This document shows, piece after piece, positions 26,355 through 35,058 of a stretch of 64,000 nt of DNA. Positions within the stretch are counted from its first letter, which is position 1, and every line of letters begins with the position of its first letter. Under the pieces are notes generated by a model. The model made no database searches, was not told the origin of the DNA, and was given only the letters and a program-made list of their open reading frames with translations. Source of the stretch: Streptomyces filamentosus (GTDB lineage: Bacteria > Actinomycetota > Actinomycetes > Streptomycetales > Streptomycetaceae); contig NZ_BNBE01000001.1 of NCBI RefSeq assembly GCF_014654895.1, positions 1,364,001 through 1,428,000 of the forward strand. The letters are read 5' to 3'. The position numbers and the translations under genes were made by a program.

Positions 26355-27323
26355 ATGCGCGCACTTCTCGTGGTCAACCCGGCAGCCACCACCACCAGTG
26401 CCCGCACCCGGGACGTGCTGATCCACGCGCTGGCGAGCGAGATGAAGCTGGAGGCCGTCAGCACCGAGTACCGCGGGCACGCCCGGGACCTCGGCAGGCG
26501 GGCCGCGGAGTCCGGGGAGATCGACCTGGTCGTGGCCCTCGGCGGCGACGGCACGGTGAACGAGGTCGTGAACGGGCTGCTGCACGACGGGCCCGACCCG
26601 GACCGGCTGCCGGGCCTCGCGGTGGTGCCCGGCGGTTCGACCAACGTCTTCGCCCGCGCGCTGGGACTGCCGAACGACGCCGTGGAGGCGACCGGCGCCC
26701 TGCTGGACGCGCTGCGCGAGCAGCGGACCCGGACGGTGAGCCTCGGGCTCGCCTCGGGGACGCCGGGCACCCCGGACGAGGAGGTGCCGGCCCGCTGGTT
26801 CACCTTCTGCGCCGGTCTCGGCTTCGACGCCGGCGTGGTCGGCCGGGTCGAACAGCAGCGCGAGCGCGGCAAGCGGTCCACGCACGCCCTCTATCTGCGC
26901 CAGGTGCTCCGCCAGTTCCTGGAGGAGCCGCACCGCCGGCACGGGACGATCACCCTGGAGCGGCCCGGCGCCGAGCCGGTGGAGGACCTGGTCCTCTCCA
27001 TAATCTGCAACACCTCCCCCTGGACCTACCTGGGCAATCGCCCGGTGTACGCGTCCCCGGAGGCGTCCTTCGAGACCGCTCTCGACGTGCTCGGACTGAG
27101 CCGGCTCTCCACTCCGGCGGTGGCCCGGTACGCCACCCAGCTGCTCACTTCGAGCCCCGAGAAGGGGCCTCGCGGCAAGCACGCGGTGACCCTGCACGAT
27201 CTCACCGACTTCACCTTGCATTCGAAGGTTCCCCTCCCCCTCCAGATGGACGGAGACCACCTCGGGCTGCGTACGAGCGTGACGTTCACAGGCGTACGCC
27301 GTGCACTGCGTGTGATTGTGTGA
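26355..27323 (+). CDS. Diacylglycerol-kinase-family lipid kinase
   Basis: A 322-residue kinase. The nucleotide site is VVALGGDGTVNEVVNGL, followed by VVPGGSTNVFARALGLP; the N-terminal VNPAATTTSARTR and the C-terminal LPLQMDGDHLG are DAGK_cat family boxes. It probably phosphorylates a membrane lipid such as diacylglycerol or a sphingoid analogue; substrate unknown. It precedes the wblE leader. Confidence 0.93.
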   Translation: MRALLVVNPAATTTSARTRDVLIHALASEMKLEAVSTEYRGHARDLGRRAAESGEIDLVVALGGDGTVNEVVNGLLHDGPDPDRLPGLAVVPGGSTNVFARALGLPNDAVEATGALLDALREQRTRTVSLGLASGTPGTPDEEVPARWFTFCAGLGFDAGVVGRVEQQRERGKRSTHALYLRQVLRQFLEEPHRRHGTITLERPGAEPVEDLVLSIICNTSPWTYLGNRPVYASPEASFETALDVLGLSRLSTPAVARYATQLLTSSPEKGPRGKHAVTLHDLTDFTLHSKVPLPLQMDGDHLGLRTSVTFTGVRRALRVIV

Positions 27324-27641
27324 GTGGAAGGGCCCAAAGTCCTTGCACTCGAACGTTTAGGCGCGCATCCACCCCTTAGAAGTACGGCTGTGACCTAGCC
27401 GACACCGAGGAATCAAAAAAAACTTTCCAGAAGGGGTTGTATCCGCTGCCGAGGTTTGCGAGTCTCTTCTTGGCGATCGGGACGGCCCGCAAGACCGGCC
27501 TCCACTGAGAGCCAGAACCCCTCCTCAAACCAAGGACCACACCGGTTCATCCGGCAGTCGGCCCTTCACTTGTTGAGGGATTCGTGAAAGCGTTCACATT
27601 CACAAGCAACTTGCACGTAATAACCAAGAGAGGTAGCAGCC
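27324..27641 (+). promoter_or_regulatory. wblE leader with poly-A tract and Crp-like site
   Basis: This 318-bp gap precedes wblE. It includes an unusual AT-rich stretch (AATCAAAAAAAACTTTCC, 27411-27428) and, 44 bp before the start, CGTGA-N6-TCACA (27583-27598), nine of ten bases of the TGTGA-N6-TCACA Crp consensus. The mycobacterial orthologue whiB1 is known to be controlled by Crp (Rv3676). Site function here is inferred. Confidence 0.55.
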
Positions 27642-27899
27642 ATGGACTGGCGTCACAACGCCGTTTGTCGTGAGGAAGACCCCGAGCTGTTCTTCCCCAT
27701 CGGCAACACCGGTCCTGCGCTGCTGCAGATCGAGGAAGCCAAGGCCGTCTGCCGCCGCTGCCCCGTCATGGAGCAGTGCCTGCAGTGGGCGCTCGAGTCC
27801 GGCCAGGACTCCGGCGTCTGGGGTGGCCTCAGCGAGGACGAGCGCCGCGCAATGAAGCGCCGCGCCGCCCGCAACCGGGCGCGCAACGCCAGCGCCTGA
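27642..27899 (+). CDS. wblE: WhiB family iron-sulfur regulator WblE
   Basis: An 85-residue Wbl protein. Four cysteines for the [4Fe-4S] cluster are in AVCREEDP and VCRRCPVMEQC (C9, C37, C40, C46), followed by the G(V/I)WGG turn (SGVWGGLSEDERR) and a basic C-terminal DNA-binding tail (AMKRRAARNRARN). WblE is the orthologue of mycobacterial WhiB1, an essential nitric-oxide-responsive regulator. Good AGAGAGG ribosome site. It is next to and convergent with the PdtaS kinase gene, as in mycobacteria. Confidence 0.96.
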   Translation: MDWRHNAVCREEDPELFFPIGNTGPALLQIEEAKAVCRRCPVMEQCLQWALESGQDSGVWGGLSEDERRAMKRRAARNRARNASA

Positions 27900-28003
27900 G
27901 CCACCTGCACAGCCTGAGGCACGCGGCGCGTACACCGTGTACGCATTCACCGCCCCCCCCGAGCCGCAGCGCGCAGCAGTAAAAAGCAGTACCCCACAGC
28001 ATT

Positions 28004-28040
28004 CGAGCCCCGGACCGGATTTACCTCGGTCCGGGGCTCG
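28004..28040. terminator. Bidirectional hairpin between wblE and pdtaS
   Basis: CGAGCCCCGGACCG (28004-28017) pairs perfectly with CGGTCCGGGGCTCG (28027-28040) around a 9-base loop. Confidence 0.9.
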
Positions 28041-28100
28041 CTGCTGTGCGTGACGGCCGCGTCGCGCCGCGCGCGACGGCCGACGCCCGTGCCGTACGGG

Positions 28101-29576
28101 CTACTTCTGCGGGCGCACCGGGATGTCCAGGACCACCTTCGTACCGCCCTCGCCGGCCGGCCGCATGTCGAAGGTGCCGCCCAACTCCCCCTCCACCAGG
28201 GTCCGTACGATCTGGAGGCCGAGGTTGCCCGCCTTCTGCGGGTCGAAGTCCTCGGGCAGGCCCCGGCCGTCGTCCCGCACGGTGATGAGCAGCCGGGCGT
28301 CGGGGCGGGGTTCGCCGCGGACCGCGCTCACCTCCACCGTGCCGTGCTCGCCGGGGGCGAAGGCGTGCTCCAGGGCGTTCTGCAGGATCTCGGTGAGGAC
28401 CATGGAGAGCGGGGTGGCGACCTCCGCGTCCAGGATGCCGAAGCGGCCGTTGCGCCGGCAGGTGACCTTGCCCGGGGAGATCTCGGCCACCATCGCGATG
28501 ACCCGGTCCGCGATCTCGTCGAACTCCACCCGCTCGTCCAGGTTCTGGGACAGCGTCTCGTGGACGATGGCGATCGAACCGACGCGCCGGACCGCCTCGT
28601 TGAGCGCCTCCCGGCCCCGCACCGAGTCCATCCGGCGGGACTGGAGGCGCAACAGGGCAGCCACCGTCTGGAGGTTGTTCTTCACCCGGTGGTGGATCTC
28701 CCGGATGGTGGCGTCCTTGGTGATCAACTCGCGCTCGCGGCGGCGCAGTTCGGTGACGTCCCGGAGGAGGACCAGGGAACCGATGCGGGTGCCCTTGGGC
28801 TTGAGCGGGATGGAGCGCAGCTGGATCACGCCGCCGCTGCCCTCCACCTCGAAGTTCCGGGGGGCGTAGCCGGAGGCCAGCTTGACCAGGGCCTCGTCGA
28901 CGGGACCCCGGGAGGGGGCCAGGTCGGCGGTGATCTGCCCGAGGTGCTGGCCGACCAGGTCGGCGGCGAGACCGAGCCGGTGGTAGGCGGAGAGGGCGTT
29001 GGGCGAGGCGTACTGGACGACCCCGTCGGCGTCCAGGCGGACCAGCCCGTCGCCCGCGCGCGGCAGGGAGTCCATGTCGGACTGCTCGCCGGGGTAGGGG
29101 AAGGTGCCGGCCGCGATCATCTGGGCCAGGTCCGAGGCCGACTGGAGGTAGGTGAGCTCCAGCCGGGAGGGGGTGCGGACGGTCAGCAGGTTGGTGTTCC
29201 TGGCGATCACGCCCAGGACCCGGCCCTCGCGGCGGACCGGGATGGACTCGACCCGGACCGGGACCTCCTCGCGCCACTCCGGGTCGCCCTCGCGGACGAT
29301 CCGGCCCTCGTCGAGGGCGGCGTCCAGGAGCGGGCGGCGGCCGCGCGGGACCAGGTGGCCGACCATGTCGTCCTGATAGGAGGTGGGGCCGGTGTTGGGC
29401 CGCATCTGGGCCACGGAGACGTACCGCGTGCCGTCGAGGGTGGGGACCCACAGCACGAGGTCGGCGAAGGAGAGGTCGGAGAGCAACTGCCACTCCGACA
29501 CCAGCAGGTGCAGCCACTCCAGGTCGGAGTCGCTCAGGGCGGTGTGCTGGCGGACGAGGTCGTTCATGGAGGGCAC
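28101..29576 (-). CDS. pdtaS: PdtaS-type sensor histidine kinase
   Basis: A 491-residue HisKA_2/HWE-type kinase. An N-terminal GAF-like domain (MNDLVRQHTALSDSDLEWLH) and a PAS domain (about residues 180-290, LVRLDADGVVQYASPNALSA) precede the histidine box IREIHHRVKNNLQTVAALLR and the ATPase boxes LTEILQNALEHAF and DDGRGLPEDFD. GTG 29576 and ATG 29567 are both possible starts. The family signals through RNA-binding ANTAR response regulators (PdtaR). Adjacency to wblE mirrors M. tuberculosis pdtaS-whiB1. Confidence 0.93.
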   Translation of the reverse strand: MPSMNDLVRQHTALSDSDLEWLHLLVSEWQLLSDLSFADLVLWVPTLDGTRYVSVAQMRPNTGPTSYQDDMVGHLVPRGRRPLLDAALDEGRIVREGDPEWREEVPVRVESIPVRREGRVLGVIARNTNLLTVRTPSRLELTYLQSASDLAQMIAAGTFPYPGEQSDMDSLPRAGDGLVRLDADGVVQYASPNALSAYHRLGLAADLVGQHLGQITADLAPSRGPVDEALVKLASGYAPRNFEVEGSGGVIQLRSIPLKPKGTRIGSLVLLRDVTELRRRERELITKDATIREIHHRVKNNLQTVAALLRLQSRRMDSVRGREALNEAVRRVGSIAIVHETLSQNLDERVEFDEIADRVIAMVAEISPGKVTCRRNGRFGILDAEVATPLSMVLTEILQNALEHAFAPGEHGTVEVSAVRGEPRPDARLLITVRDDGRGLPEDFDPQKAGNLGLQIVRTLVEGELGGTFDMRPAGEGGTKVVLDIPVRPQK

Positions 29577-29932
29577 GGTGCGAGCGTACCCGTGGAATTA
29601 ACGGCCGGTGAACCTGGATCTCCGGGGCCGCGTGTTGGAGGATGGGCCCGGAAACACCGCGTTCAGGTGGATGGACAGACAAGAATGGTCTAGCCCACAA
29701 TGAATCCAGAACTCCACACAGCCTCCATCCTCCCCGCACAGGAGGATGGACGAGGTACCCGGCGCTCTCTGCCCTGACTGCGCCGAGACCTCCCTTCACG
29801 GCCGAGGGACCGCACACCCCCGGCCGGGCACACCCGGGCTGCGGTGCCGGGCGGGTTGAGGGTCCCGCCGGGCGCCGCGGCCCGCGGTCTTCTCCGGGGC
29901 GCGCCACCCGCCCCCCTCCTTCGCACGGACTC
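29577..29932. other. 356-bp gap with degenerate dre-like site and hairpin
   Basis: No gene is visible. It holds TGGTCTAGCCCA (29686-29697; one change from the DasR core TGGTCTAGACCA), a perfect 10-bp inverted repeat TCCATCCTCC-N7-GGAGGATGGA (29724-29750) that could end TetR transcription, and GGAGGATGG repeated at 29637. Confidence 0.5.
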
Positions 29933-30529
29933 TCAGGCGGGCGGCCAGGCCAGCATCGCCGACTCCGCCACCGCCGCGAGCTCCTCCTCCGTCGCCCCGT
30001 CGCGGGCCTGCTGGGACATGCCCTGGAGCACGGCCCCGCTCAGGCGCGCGAGGGTGCGCGGGTCGGCGTCCCCGGGGAGCGCGCCGGCGTCGACGTCCCG
30101 GCGGATGCGGTCCTCGATGGCGGCCAGATTGGCGTTGCGCCGGGCCCGCAGGGCCTCCTCGACCTCGGGGGTGGAGCAGTTGGTCGCCGCGGAGATCACC
30201 AGACAGCCGCGGGGGTGACCGGGCGCGGTGTAGTGGACGGCCGCCTCGCGGAGCATCCGCGCGACACCGGCGCGGGCCGTCGGCTCCTCCTCGAAGGCGC
30301 GGGTCCCGAAGGCCCCGTGCGAGAGCACGTACTCCGCCACGACCTCCTCGAAGAGCGTCCGCTTGTCGCCGAAGGCGGCATAGAGGCTCGGCGCGCTGAT
30401 GCCCATCGCCCGGGTCAGGTCGGAGACCGAGGTCGTCTCGTACCCGTGCTCCCAGAAGGCCATCGTGGCCCGCTCCAGCGCCGTCGGCCGGTCGAAGGAA
30501 CGCGGTCGGCCGCGCTGTCCTGTCGTCAT
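29933..30529 (-). CDS. TetR/AcrR family regulator
   Basis: A 198-residue TetR repressor starting MTTGQRGRPRSFDRPTALE. The helix-turn-helix is TTSVSDLTRAMGISAPSLYA; the rest is a helical ligand-binding domain with cysteine pair (GCLVISAATNCSTPEV). It diverges from an SDR gene with 80 bp between starts and two inverted-repeat operators, so it probably represses both itself and the dehydrogenase. Confidence 0.92.
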   Translation of the reverse strand: MTTGQRGRPRSFDRPTALERATMAFWEHGYETTSVSDLTRAMGISAPSLYAAFGDKRTLFEEVVAEYVLSHGAFGTRAFEEEPTARAGVARMLREAAVHYTAPGHPRGCLVISAATNCSTPEVEEALRARRNANLAAIEDRIRRDVDAGALPGDADPRTLARLSGAVLQGMSQQARDGATEEELAAVAESAMLAWPPA

Positions 30530-30542
30530 GACGCCAATTCTA

Positions 30543-30590
30543 TAGCGGCCGCTAAAGAAGGTGGTACGGTTCTTTCTGTAACGACCACTA
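30543..30590. promoter_or_regulatory. Two TetR operators between the TetR and SDR genes
   Basis: TAGCGGCCGCTA (30543-30554) is a perfect 12-bp palindrome; TAACGACCACTA (30579-30590) is a 9/12 copy. Centres are 36 bp apart. Placement in a divergent promoter supports TetR binding. Confidence 0.7.
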
Positions 30591-30609
30591 GGGAATGGGG
30601 GGCGTCGCC

Positions 30610-31359
30610 ATGGGCGTGCTCACGGGCAGGACGGCACTGGTCACGGGCGGGAGCCGGGGCATCGGACGGGGGATCGCCGAGCGGCTGGGCCGGGACGGGG
30701 CGCGGGTCGCCGTGCACTACGGGACGAACGAGGCGGCGGCGAAGGAGACGGTCGCCGCGATCGAGGCCGCCGGCGGGGAGGCCTTCGCGCTGGGGCAGGA
30801 GCTGGGCGTGCCGGGCGACGCCGAGGCCCTGTGGGCCGCCTTCGACGCCCACGCGGACGGCCTGGACATCCTGGTGAACAACGCGGGGATCGGCGCGTCG
30901 AGCCCCTTCGCGACGATCACCGAGGAGGAGTTCGGGCGGGTCTTCGCGGTGAACACGAAGGCGCCCTTCTTCCTCGCCCGGCTGGGGGCGGAGCGGCTGC
31001 GGGACGGGGGCCGGATCGTCAACGTGTCGACGGGGCTGAGCAGGAGCGCGCTGATGCCGGACCTGCTCGCCTACTCGATGTCGAAGGCGGCCCTGGACGT
31101 CCTGACCCGCGACCTGGCGAAGCTGCTGGGCCCGCGCGCGATCACGGTCAACTCGGTGGCGCCCGGGGTCGTGGCCACGGACAACACGGCCTGGCTGGAC
31201 GGCGACGAGGAGGCCCGCGCGCGGGCGGCGGCGTACTCGGCGCTGGGCGGGATCGGGAGCACGGCCGAGATAGCCGACGTGGTGGCCTTCCTGGCCTCCG
31301 ACGACGCGCGCTGGGTGACGGGGGCCTGGATCGACGCCACGGGGGGTTCGATGACCTGA
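30610..31359 (+). CDS. Short-chain dehydrogenase/reductase
   Basis: A 249-residue SDR. Cofactor motif GGSRGIGRGIAE, NNAGIG, catalytic Tyr-Lys in YSMSKAALDVLTRDL and Ser in NVSTGLSRS are all present. I chose ATG 30610 over 30595, since GGGGGGCG lies at the right distance. These enzymes reduce or oxidise hydroxyl/keto substrates with NAD(P)H; substrate unknown. Controlled by the divergent TetR. Confidence 0.93.
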   Translation: MGVLTGRTALVTGGSRGIGRGIAERLGRDGARVAVHYGTNEAAAKETVAAIEAAGGEAFALGQELGVPGDAEALWAAFDAHADGLDILVNNAGIGASSPFATITEEEFGRVFAVNTKAPFFLARLGAERLRDGGRIVNVSTGLSRSALMPDLLAYSMSKAALDVLTRDLAKLLGPRAITVNSVAPGVVATDNTAWLDGDEEARARAAAYSALGGIGSTAEIADVVAFLASDDARWVTGAWIDATGGSMT

Positions 31360-31373
31360 GGGGCCGAGAGGGC

Positions 31374-31522
31374 GAGGAGGTCGGGGGGCTGAGGAGGTTG
31401 GGGGGGACGAGGAGGTTGGGGGACCTCAGGAGACCGGGCCCGAGGAGATCACGGGGGCACCGAGAGGGGCGGGCCCGGACCCGGCGGGTGAGCCCGACGG
31501 GTGGGCCCGGACCCGGCGGGTG
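31374..31522. repeat. G-rich tandem repeats and a 20-bp direct repeat
   Basis: GAGGAGG starts at 31374, 31391 and 31409 (17-18-bp period, followed by G-runs). GGGCCCGGACCCGGCGGGTG is repeated perfectly at 31471-31490 and 31503-31522. The rest of the 367-bp gap before nagB is its promoter region. Confidence 0.75.
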
Positions 31523-31670
31523 GGCGGGACCCGATCGGCGGTCGCCGGGTGGGGTCCGAGTGGCTGGGGGGTGGCGTGCGGCCGACGATGGAGGGGCCGG
31601 AAAGTGCGGGCCGTCCGGGGTGCGGAACAGCATGAGGGGACGGGCTTCCCTCTGCTAGATTTGGACTTTG

Positions 31671-31686
31671 ATTGGTCTATACCACA
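31671..31686. promoter_or_regulatory. DasR dre site upstream of nagB
   Basis: ATTGGTCTATACCACA (31671-31686) matches the dre consensus ACTGGTCTAGACCAGT in 12 of 16 positions, with the TGGTCTAnACCA core kept. It lies 41 bp before the nagB start. nagB is a known DasR target in S. coelicolor. Confidence 0.88.
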
Positions 31687-31726
31687 TGGCCCCTCCCCAG
31701 CCCCTCACCAGATCGGCAGGCACAGC

Positions 31727-32512
31727 GTGGAAGTTGTCATCGTCAAGGACGCCAAGGCCGGCGGCGAGCTCATCGCGGACGGCATCGCCGACCTCCTGCG
31801 CCGCAAGCCCGACGCGCTGCTCGGCGTGGCCACGGGCTCGACCCCGATCCCGATCTACGACGCCCTGACCGCCCGGGTCCGGGCCGGCTCCGTCGACGCC
31901 TCGCGGGCCCGCATCGCCCAGCTGGACGAGTACGTCGGCCTGCCCGCCGGGCACCCGGAGTCGTACCGCTCGACCGTCCTGCGCCAGGTCGTGGAGCCGC
32001 TGGGCCTCACCGAGGACCACTTCATGGGCCCCGACGGCTCCGCCGAGGACGTCCAGGCGGCCTGCGAGGCGTACGACAAGGCGCTCGCCGAGGCCGGCGG
32101 CGTGGACCTCCAGATCCTCGGCATCGGCACCGACGGGCACATCGGCTTCAACGAGCCGTGCTCCTCGCTCGCCTCCCGCACCCGGATCAAGACGCTCACC
32201 GAGCAGACCCGGGTGGACAACGCGCGCTTCTTCGACGACGACATCGAGCAGGTGCCGCACCACGTCATCACCCAGGGCATCGGCACCATCCTGGAGGCCC
32301 GCCACCTGGTGCTGCTCGCCACCGGGGAGGGCAAGGCCGAGGCCGTCGCGCAGACCGTCGAGGGCCCCGTCGCGGCACTCGTGCCGGCCTCCGCGCTCCA
32401 GCTCCACCCGCACGCCACCGTGGTCGTGGACGAGGCCGCCGCCTCCAAGCTGAAGCTCGCGGACTACTTCCGCCACACCTACGCCGCCAAGCCGGCCTGG
32501 CAGGGCATCTGA
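31727..32512 (+). CDS. nagB: Glucosamine-6-phosphate deaminase
   Basis: A 261-residue NagB from GTG 31727 (MEVVIVKDAKAGGELIADG). The phosphate/sugar boxes ALLGVATGSTPIPIYDAL, AQLDEYVGLPAGHPESYR and the catalytic GIGTDGHIGFNEP are clear. It converts glucosamine-6-phosphate to fructose-6-phosphate plus ammonia, the last step of GlcNAc catabolism, and sets the level of the DasR effector. It is a single gene with a dre operator and its own strong terminator. Confidence 0.97.
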   Translation: MEVVIVKDAKAGGELIADGIADLLRRKPDALLGVATGSTPIPIYDALTARVRAGSVDASRARIAQLDEYVGLPAGHPESYRSTVLRQVVEPLGLTEDHFMGPDGSAEDVQAACEAYDKALAEAGGVDLQILGIGTDGHIGFNEPCSSLASRTRIKTLTEQTRVDNARFFDDDIEQVPHHVITQGIGTILEARHLVLLATGEGKAEAVAQTVEGPVAALVPASALQLHPHATVVVDEAAASKLKLADYFRHTYAAKPAWQGI

Positions 32513-32574
32513 TCCCGGGGTCCTCCCCGGATCTCCCGGACCCGGGGAGGCCCCGGATCGCCCTCCGGCGCACG

Positions 32575-32612
32575 GAAGGGGCCCGGCACCTGTTCAGGTG
32601 CCGGGCCCCTTC
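32575..32612. terminator. Bidirectional hairpin between nagB and the GH3 gene
   Basis: GAAGGGGCCCGGCACCTG (32575-32592) pairs perfectly with CAGGTGCCGGGCCCCTTC (32595-32612). Confidence 0.92.
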
Positions 32613-32627
32613 GCGTACGGGTGTCCG

Positions 32628-34154
32628 TCAGGCGCCGGTGCCGACCACGGCCTCGGCCGCGGCACGGCCGCAGACCCGGGCCGCGCCGTGCGTGGCGATG
32701 TGCAGGGCGCCGCGCGGCTCCGCCTCGTTGAGGCCCATCTCGACGACGACGGTGTCCGGGCGGGCGGCCACCAGGCCGTCCAGCGCGGCCGTCATCCACG
32801 GGTGGCGGTGGAGGTCGCGGACGACCGCGACGATCCGCCGCTCCCCCGCCGCCGCGAGCACCGAGTCGACGGTGCCCTCCGCGTCGAAGGAGCCCGACTC
32901 CGTGCCCGGAAGCAGCCGGTCCAGCTCGGCGGCGACGCCCCACGGGGTCTCGTCGCCGACGGCGAAGTTGGCCACCGGGGTGAAGGAGGCGACGAACGGC
33001 GCGCTCGACACGGGGACGTAGAGCCCGTCCCCCTTGGTGATCCGCAGGGCCCGGCGGGCCGCCACGAGTCCGATGTCGGCACCGGGCGCGGTCCCCTCCT
33101 GCACTGCCGCGCCCGGCACCGACCCAGCCCCCCTCGCCCGGTGCGCCTGGGTCCAGGCCGCCAGGGCGCGCACGCGCGCCGCGGCGTCGGCCAGCCGCTC
33201 CTCGGGCAGTTCACCGGTCCGTACCGCGTCGACCAGCGCGTCGCGCAGGCGCAGTACGGTGCCCTCGTCGCACAGCCCGCCGCCGACGCAGATGGCGTCG
33301 GCGCCCGCCGCGATCGCGAGGACGGATCCGCGCTCGATGCCGTAGGTCGCCGCGACGGCCTGCATCTCCATGCCGTCGGTGACGATCAGCCCGTCGAAGC
33401 CCAGCTCCTGGCGCAGCAGACCGGTGAGGATCTGCGGGCTCAGGGTGGCCGGACGGTGGGCGTCGAGCGCGGAGAGCAGGATATGCGCGCTCATGACCGC
33501 TTTGGTACCCGCGGCGATGGCCGCGCGGAAAGGCACCAGCTCACGGGCGTGCAGTGTGGCGAGGTCCACATCGATCCGGGGCAGCGCGTCGTGCGAGTCG
33601 ACGTTGGTGTCGCCGTGCCCGGGGAAGTGCTTGGTGCAGGCCGCGACCCCGACGGCCTGGAGGCCGTCGACGTACGCCACGGTGTGCCGGGCGACCAGGT
33701 CCGGGTCCGGTCCGAAGGAGCGGACGCCGATGACGGGGTTCTCGGCGTTGGAGTTCACGTCGGCCGAGGGGGCCCAGTTGAGGTCGATGCCGCAGGCGAC
33801 GAGCCGGCGGCCGAGCTCGCGGGCGACGGCCCGGGTCAGCTCGACGTCGTCGACCCGGCCCAGGGCGTAGTTGCCCGGGAAGGACGAGCCCTCGTTGACC
33901 TCCAGGCGGGTCACGTCGCCGCCCTCCTCGTCGATGGCGACGAGGACGTCGTCGCGCTCGGCGCGGAGCTGGGCGGTGAGGCGGGCGAGCTGCTCGGGTC
34001 CGGCGACGTTGCGGCCGAAGAGGCCGACGGACGACAGGCCCTCGCCGATCCGGCGGAGCAGCCAGTCGGGGGCGGTGGTGCCCTCGAAGCCGGGCTGGAG
34101 CACCGTGAGCGCGTCGCGGGTCAGGGTGTCCGAGCCGTGTACGAGTGTGGTCAT
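32628..34154 (-). CDS. GH3 beta-N-acetylglucosaminidase (NagZ-type)
   Basis: A 508-residue glycoside hydrolase family 3 enzyme. The NagZ signature KHFPGHGDTNVDSHDALP (Asp-His acid/base loop) is at about residue 180 and the nucleophile Asp is in GLIVTDGMEMQAV. There is no signal peptide, so it acts inside the cell. It follows dasC by seven bases on the same strand and probably splits imported chitobiose into GlcNAc monomers for the NagB pathway. The last 180 residues are a second, less conserved alpha/beta domain. Confidence 0.94.
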   Translation of the reverse strand: MTTLVHGSDTLTRDALTVLQPGFEGTTAPDWLLRRIGEGLSSVGLFGRNVAGPEQLARLTAQLRAERDDVLVAIDEEGGDVTRLEVNEGSSFPGNYALGRVDDVELTRAVARELGRRLVACGIDLNWAPSADVNSNAENPVIGVRSFGPDPDLVARHTVAYVDGLQAVGVAACTKHFPGHGDTNVDSHDALPRIDVDLATLHARELVPFRAAIAAGTKAVMSAHILLSALDAHRPATLSPQILTGLLRQELGFDGLIVTDGMEMQAVAATYGIERGSVLAIAAGADAICVGGGLCDEGTVLRLRDALVDAVRTGELPEERLADAAARVRALAAWTQAHRARGAGSVPGAAVQEGTAPGADIGLVAARRALRITKGDGLYVPVSSAPFVASFTPVANFAVGDETPWGVAAELDRLLPGTESGSFDAEGTVDSVLAAAGERRIVAVVRDLHRHPWMTAALDGLVAARPDTVVVEMGLNEAEPRGALHIATHGAARVCGRAAAEAVVGTGA

Positions 34155-34161
34155 GGCGCCG

Positions 34162-35058
34162 TTATCCCTTCACCGCGCCGGCGGTCATGCCGCCGACGGC
34201 CTTGCGCTGGAGGAAGAGGAAGACGATGAGCACCGGGAGGGCGAAGAGCGTGGAGGCGGCCATGGTGGCGCCCCAGTCGTCGCCGAACGCGGTCTGGAAC
34301 TGGGTGAGCCAGAGCGTGAGGGTCTGGTTCGTCTTGTCCTTGTTGAGCACGAGGACCATCGCGAACTCGTTCCAGGCCGTGATGAAGCCGAAGAGCGAGG
34401 TGGACATCAGGCCCGGGGCGAGCAGCGGGAAGATGACCTTGCGGAAGGCCTGGCCGCGGGTGCAGCCGTCGATCTGGGCGGCCTCCTCCAGCTCGACCGG
34501 GACGGCGGCGATGAAGCCGCGCAGGGTCCAGATGGTGAAGGGCAGGACCATCACGAAGTAGATCGCGGTGAGCAGCGGGATGCTGTTCAGCATGTCGTTG
34601 TCACGGGCGATCATGTACATCGCGATGACCATGACCTCCCAGGGGGCCATCTGCGCCATCATCACGATGAGGACGATGCCCTTGCGGCCCTTGAACTTCA
34701 TGCGGGCGATCGCGAAGCTCGCGGCGAGCGCGACGAGCAGGGCCAGCAGGACGGCACCGACGGTGACGACGAGGCTGTTGGTGACGTACGTCCAGAACAG
34801 GTCGACCCCGGTGGCCGTCGAGTAGTTCTCGAAGGTCGGCGTGAAGAGGAAGACCGGGTCCTTGGAGAGGATCTCGCTCTGCGGCTTCAGCGAGGACGAG
34901 AACATCCAGTAGACCGGGAAGACGAAGATCACGGCCAGGACGAGCGCGGTGGCGTTCTTCGCCACGGCGCCGACGGTCAGCGGCTTGCGGGTGCGCAGCT
35001 TCTGCGGGGCCAGGGCCGGGGCGGCCGGCGCCTTGGGGCTGGGGGTGGTGGTGCTCAC
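34162..35058 (-). CDS. dasC: Chitobiose ABC transporter permease DasC
   Basis: A 298-residue sugar permease of the MalG type from GTG 35058. Six transmembrane helices are predicted; the EAA loop is ELEEAAQIDGCTRGQAFRKVI. It has a polar N terminus (STTTPSPKAPAAP). Its GTG overlaps the dasB stop (GTGA), so translation is coupled. With DasB it forms the channel; the ATPase (MsiK in Streptomyces) is encoded elsewhere. Confidence 0.97.
   Translation of the reverse strand: MSTTTPSPKAPAAPALAPQKLRTRKPLTVGAVAKNATALVLAVIFVFPVYWMFSSSLKPQSEILSKDPVFLFTPTFENYSTATGVDLFWTYVTNSLVVTVGAVLLALLVALAASFAIARMKFKGRKGIVLIVMMAQMAPWEVMVIAMYMIARDNDMLNSIPLLTAIYFVMVLPFTIWTLRGFIAAVPVELEEAAQIDGCTRGQAFRKVIFPLLAPGLMSTSLFGFITAWNEFAMVLVLNKDKTNQTLTLWLTQFQTAFGDDWGATMAASTLFALPVLIVFLFLQRKAVGGMTAGAVKG

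Noticed and set aside
27409..27439. GGAAT...GTTG before wblE as a SigR promoter
   Set aside because: The spacer is 22 bases, whereas SigR promoters need 18-19.
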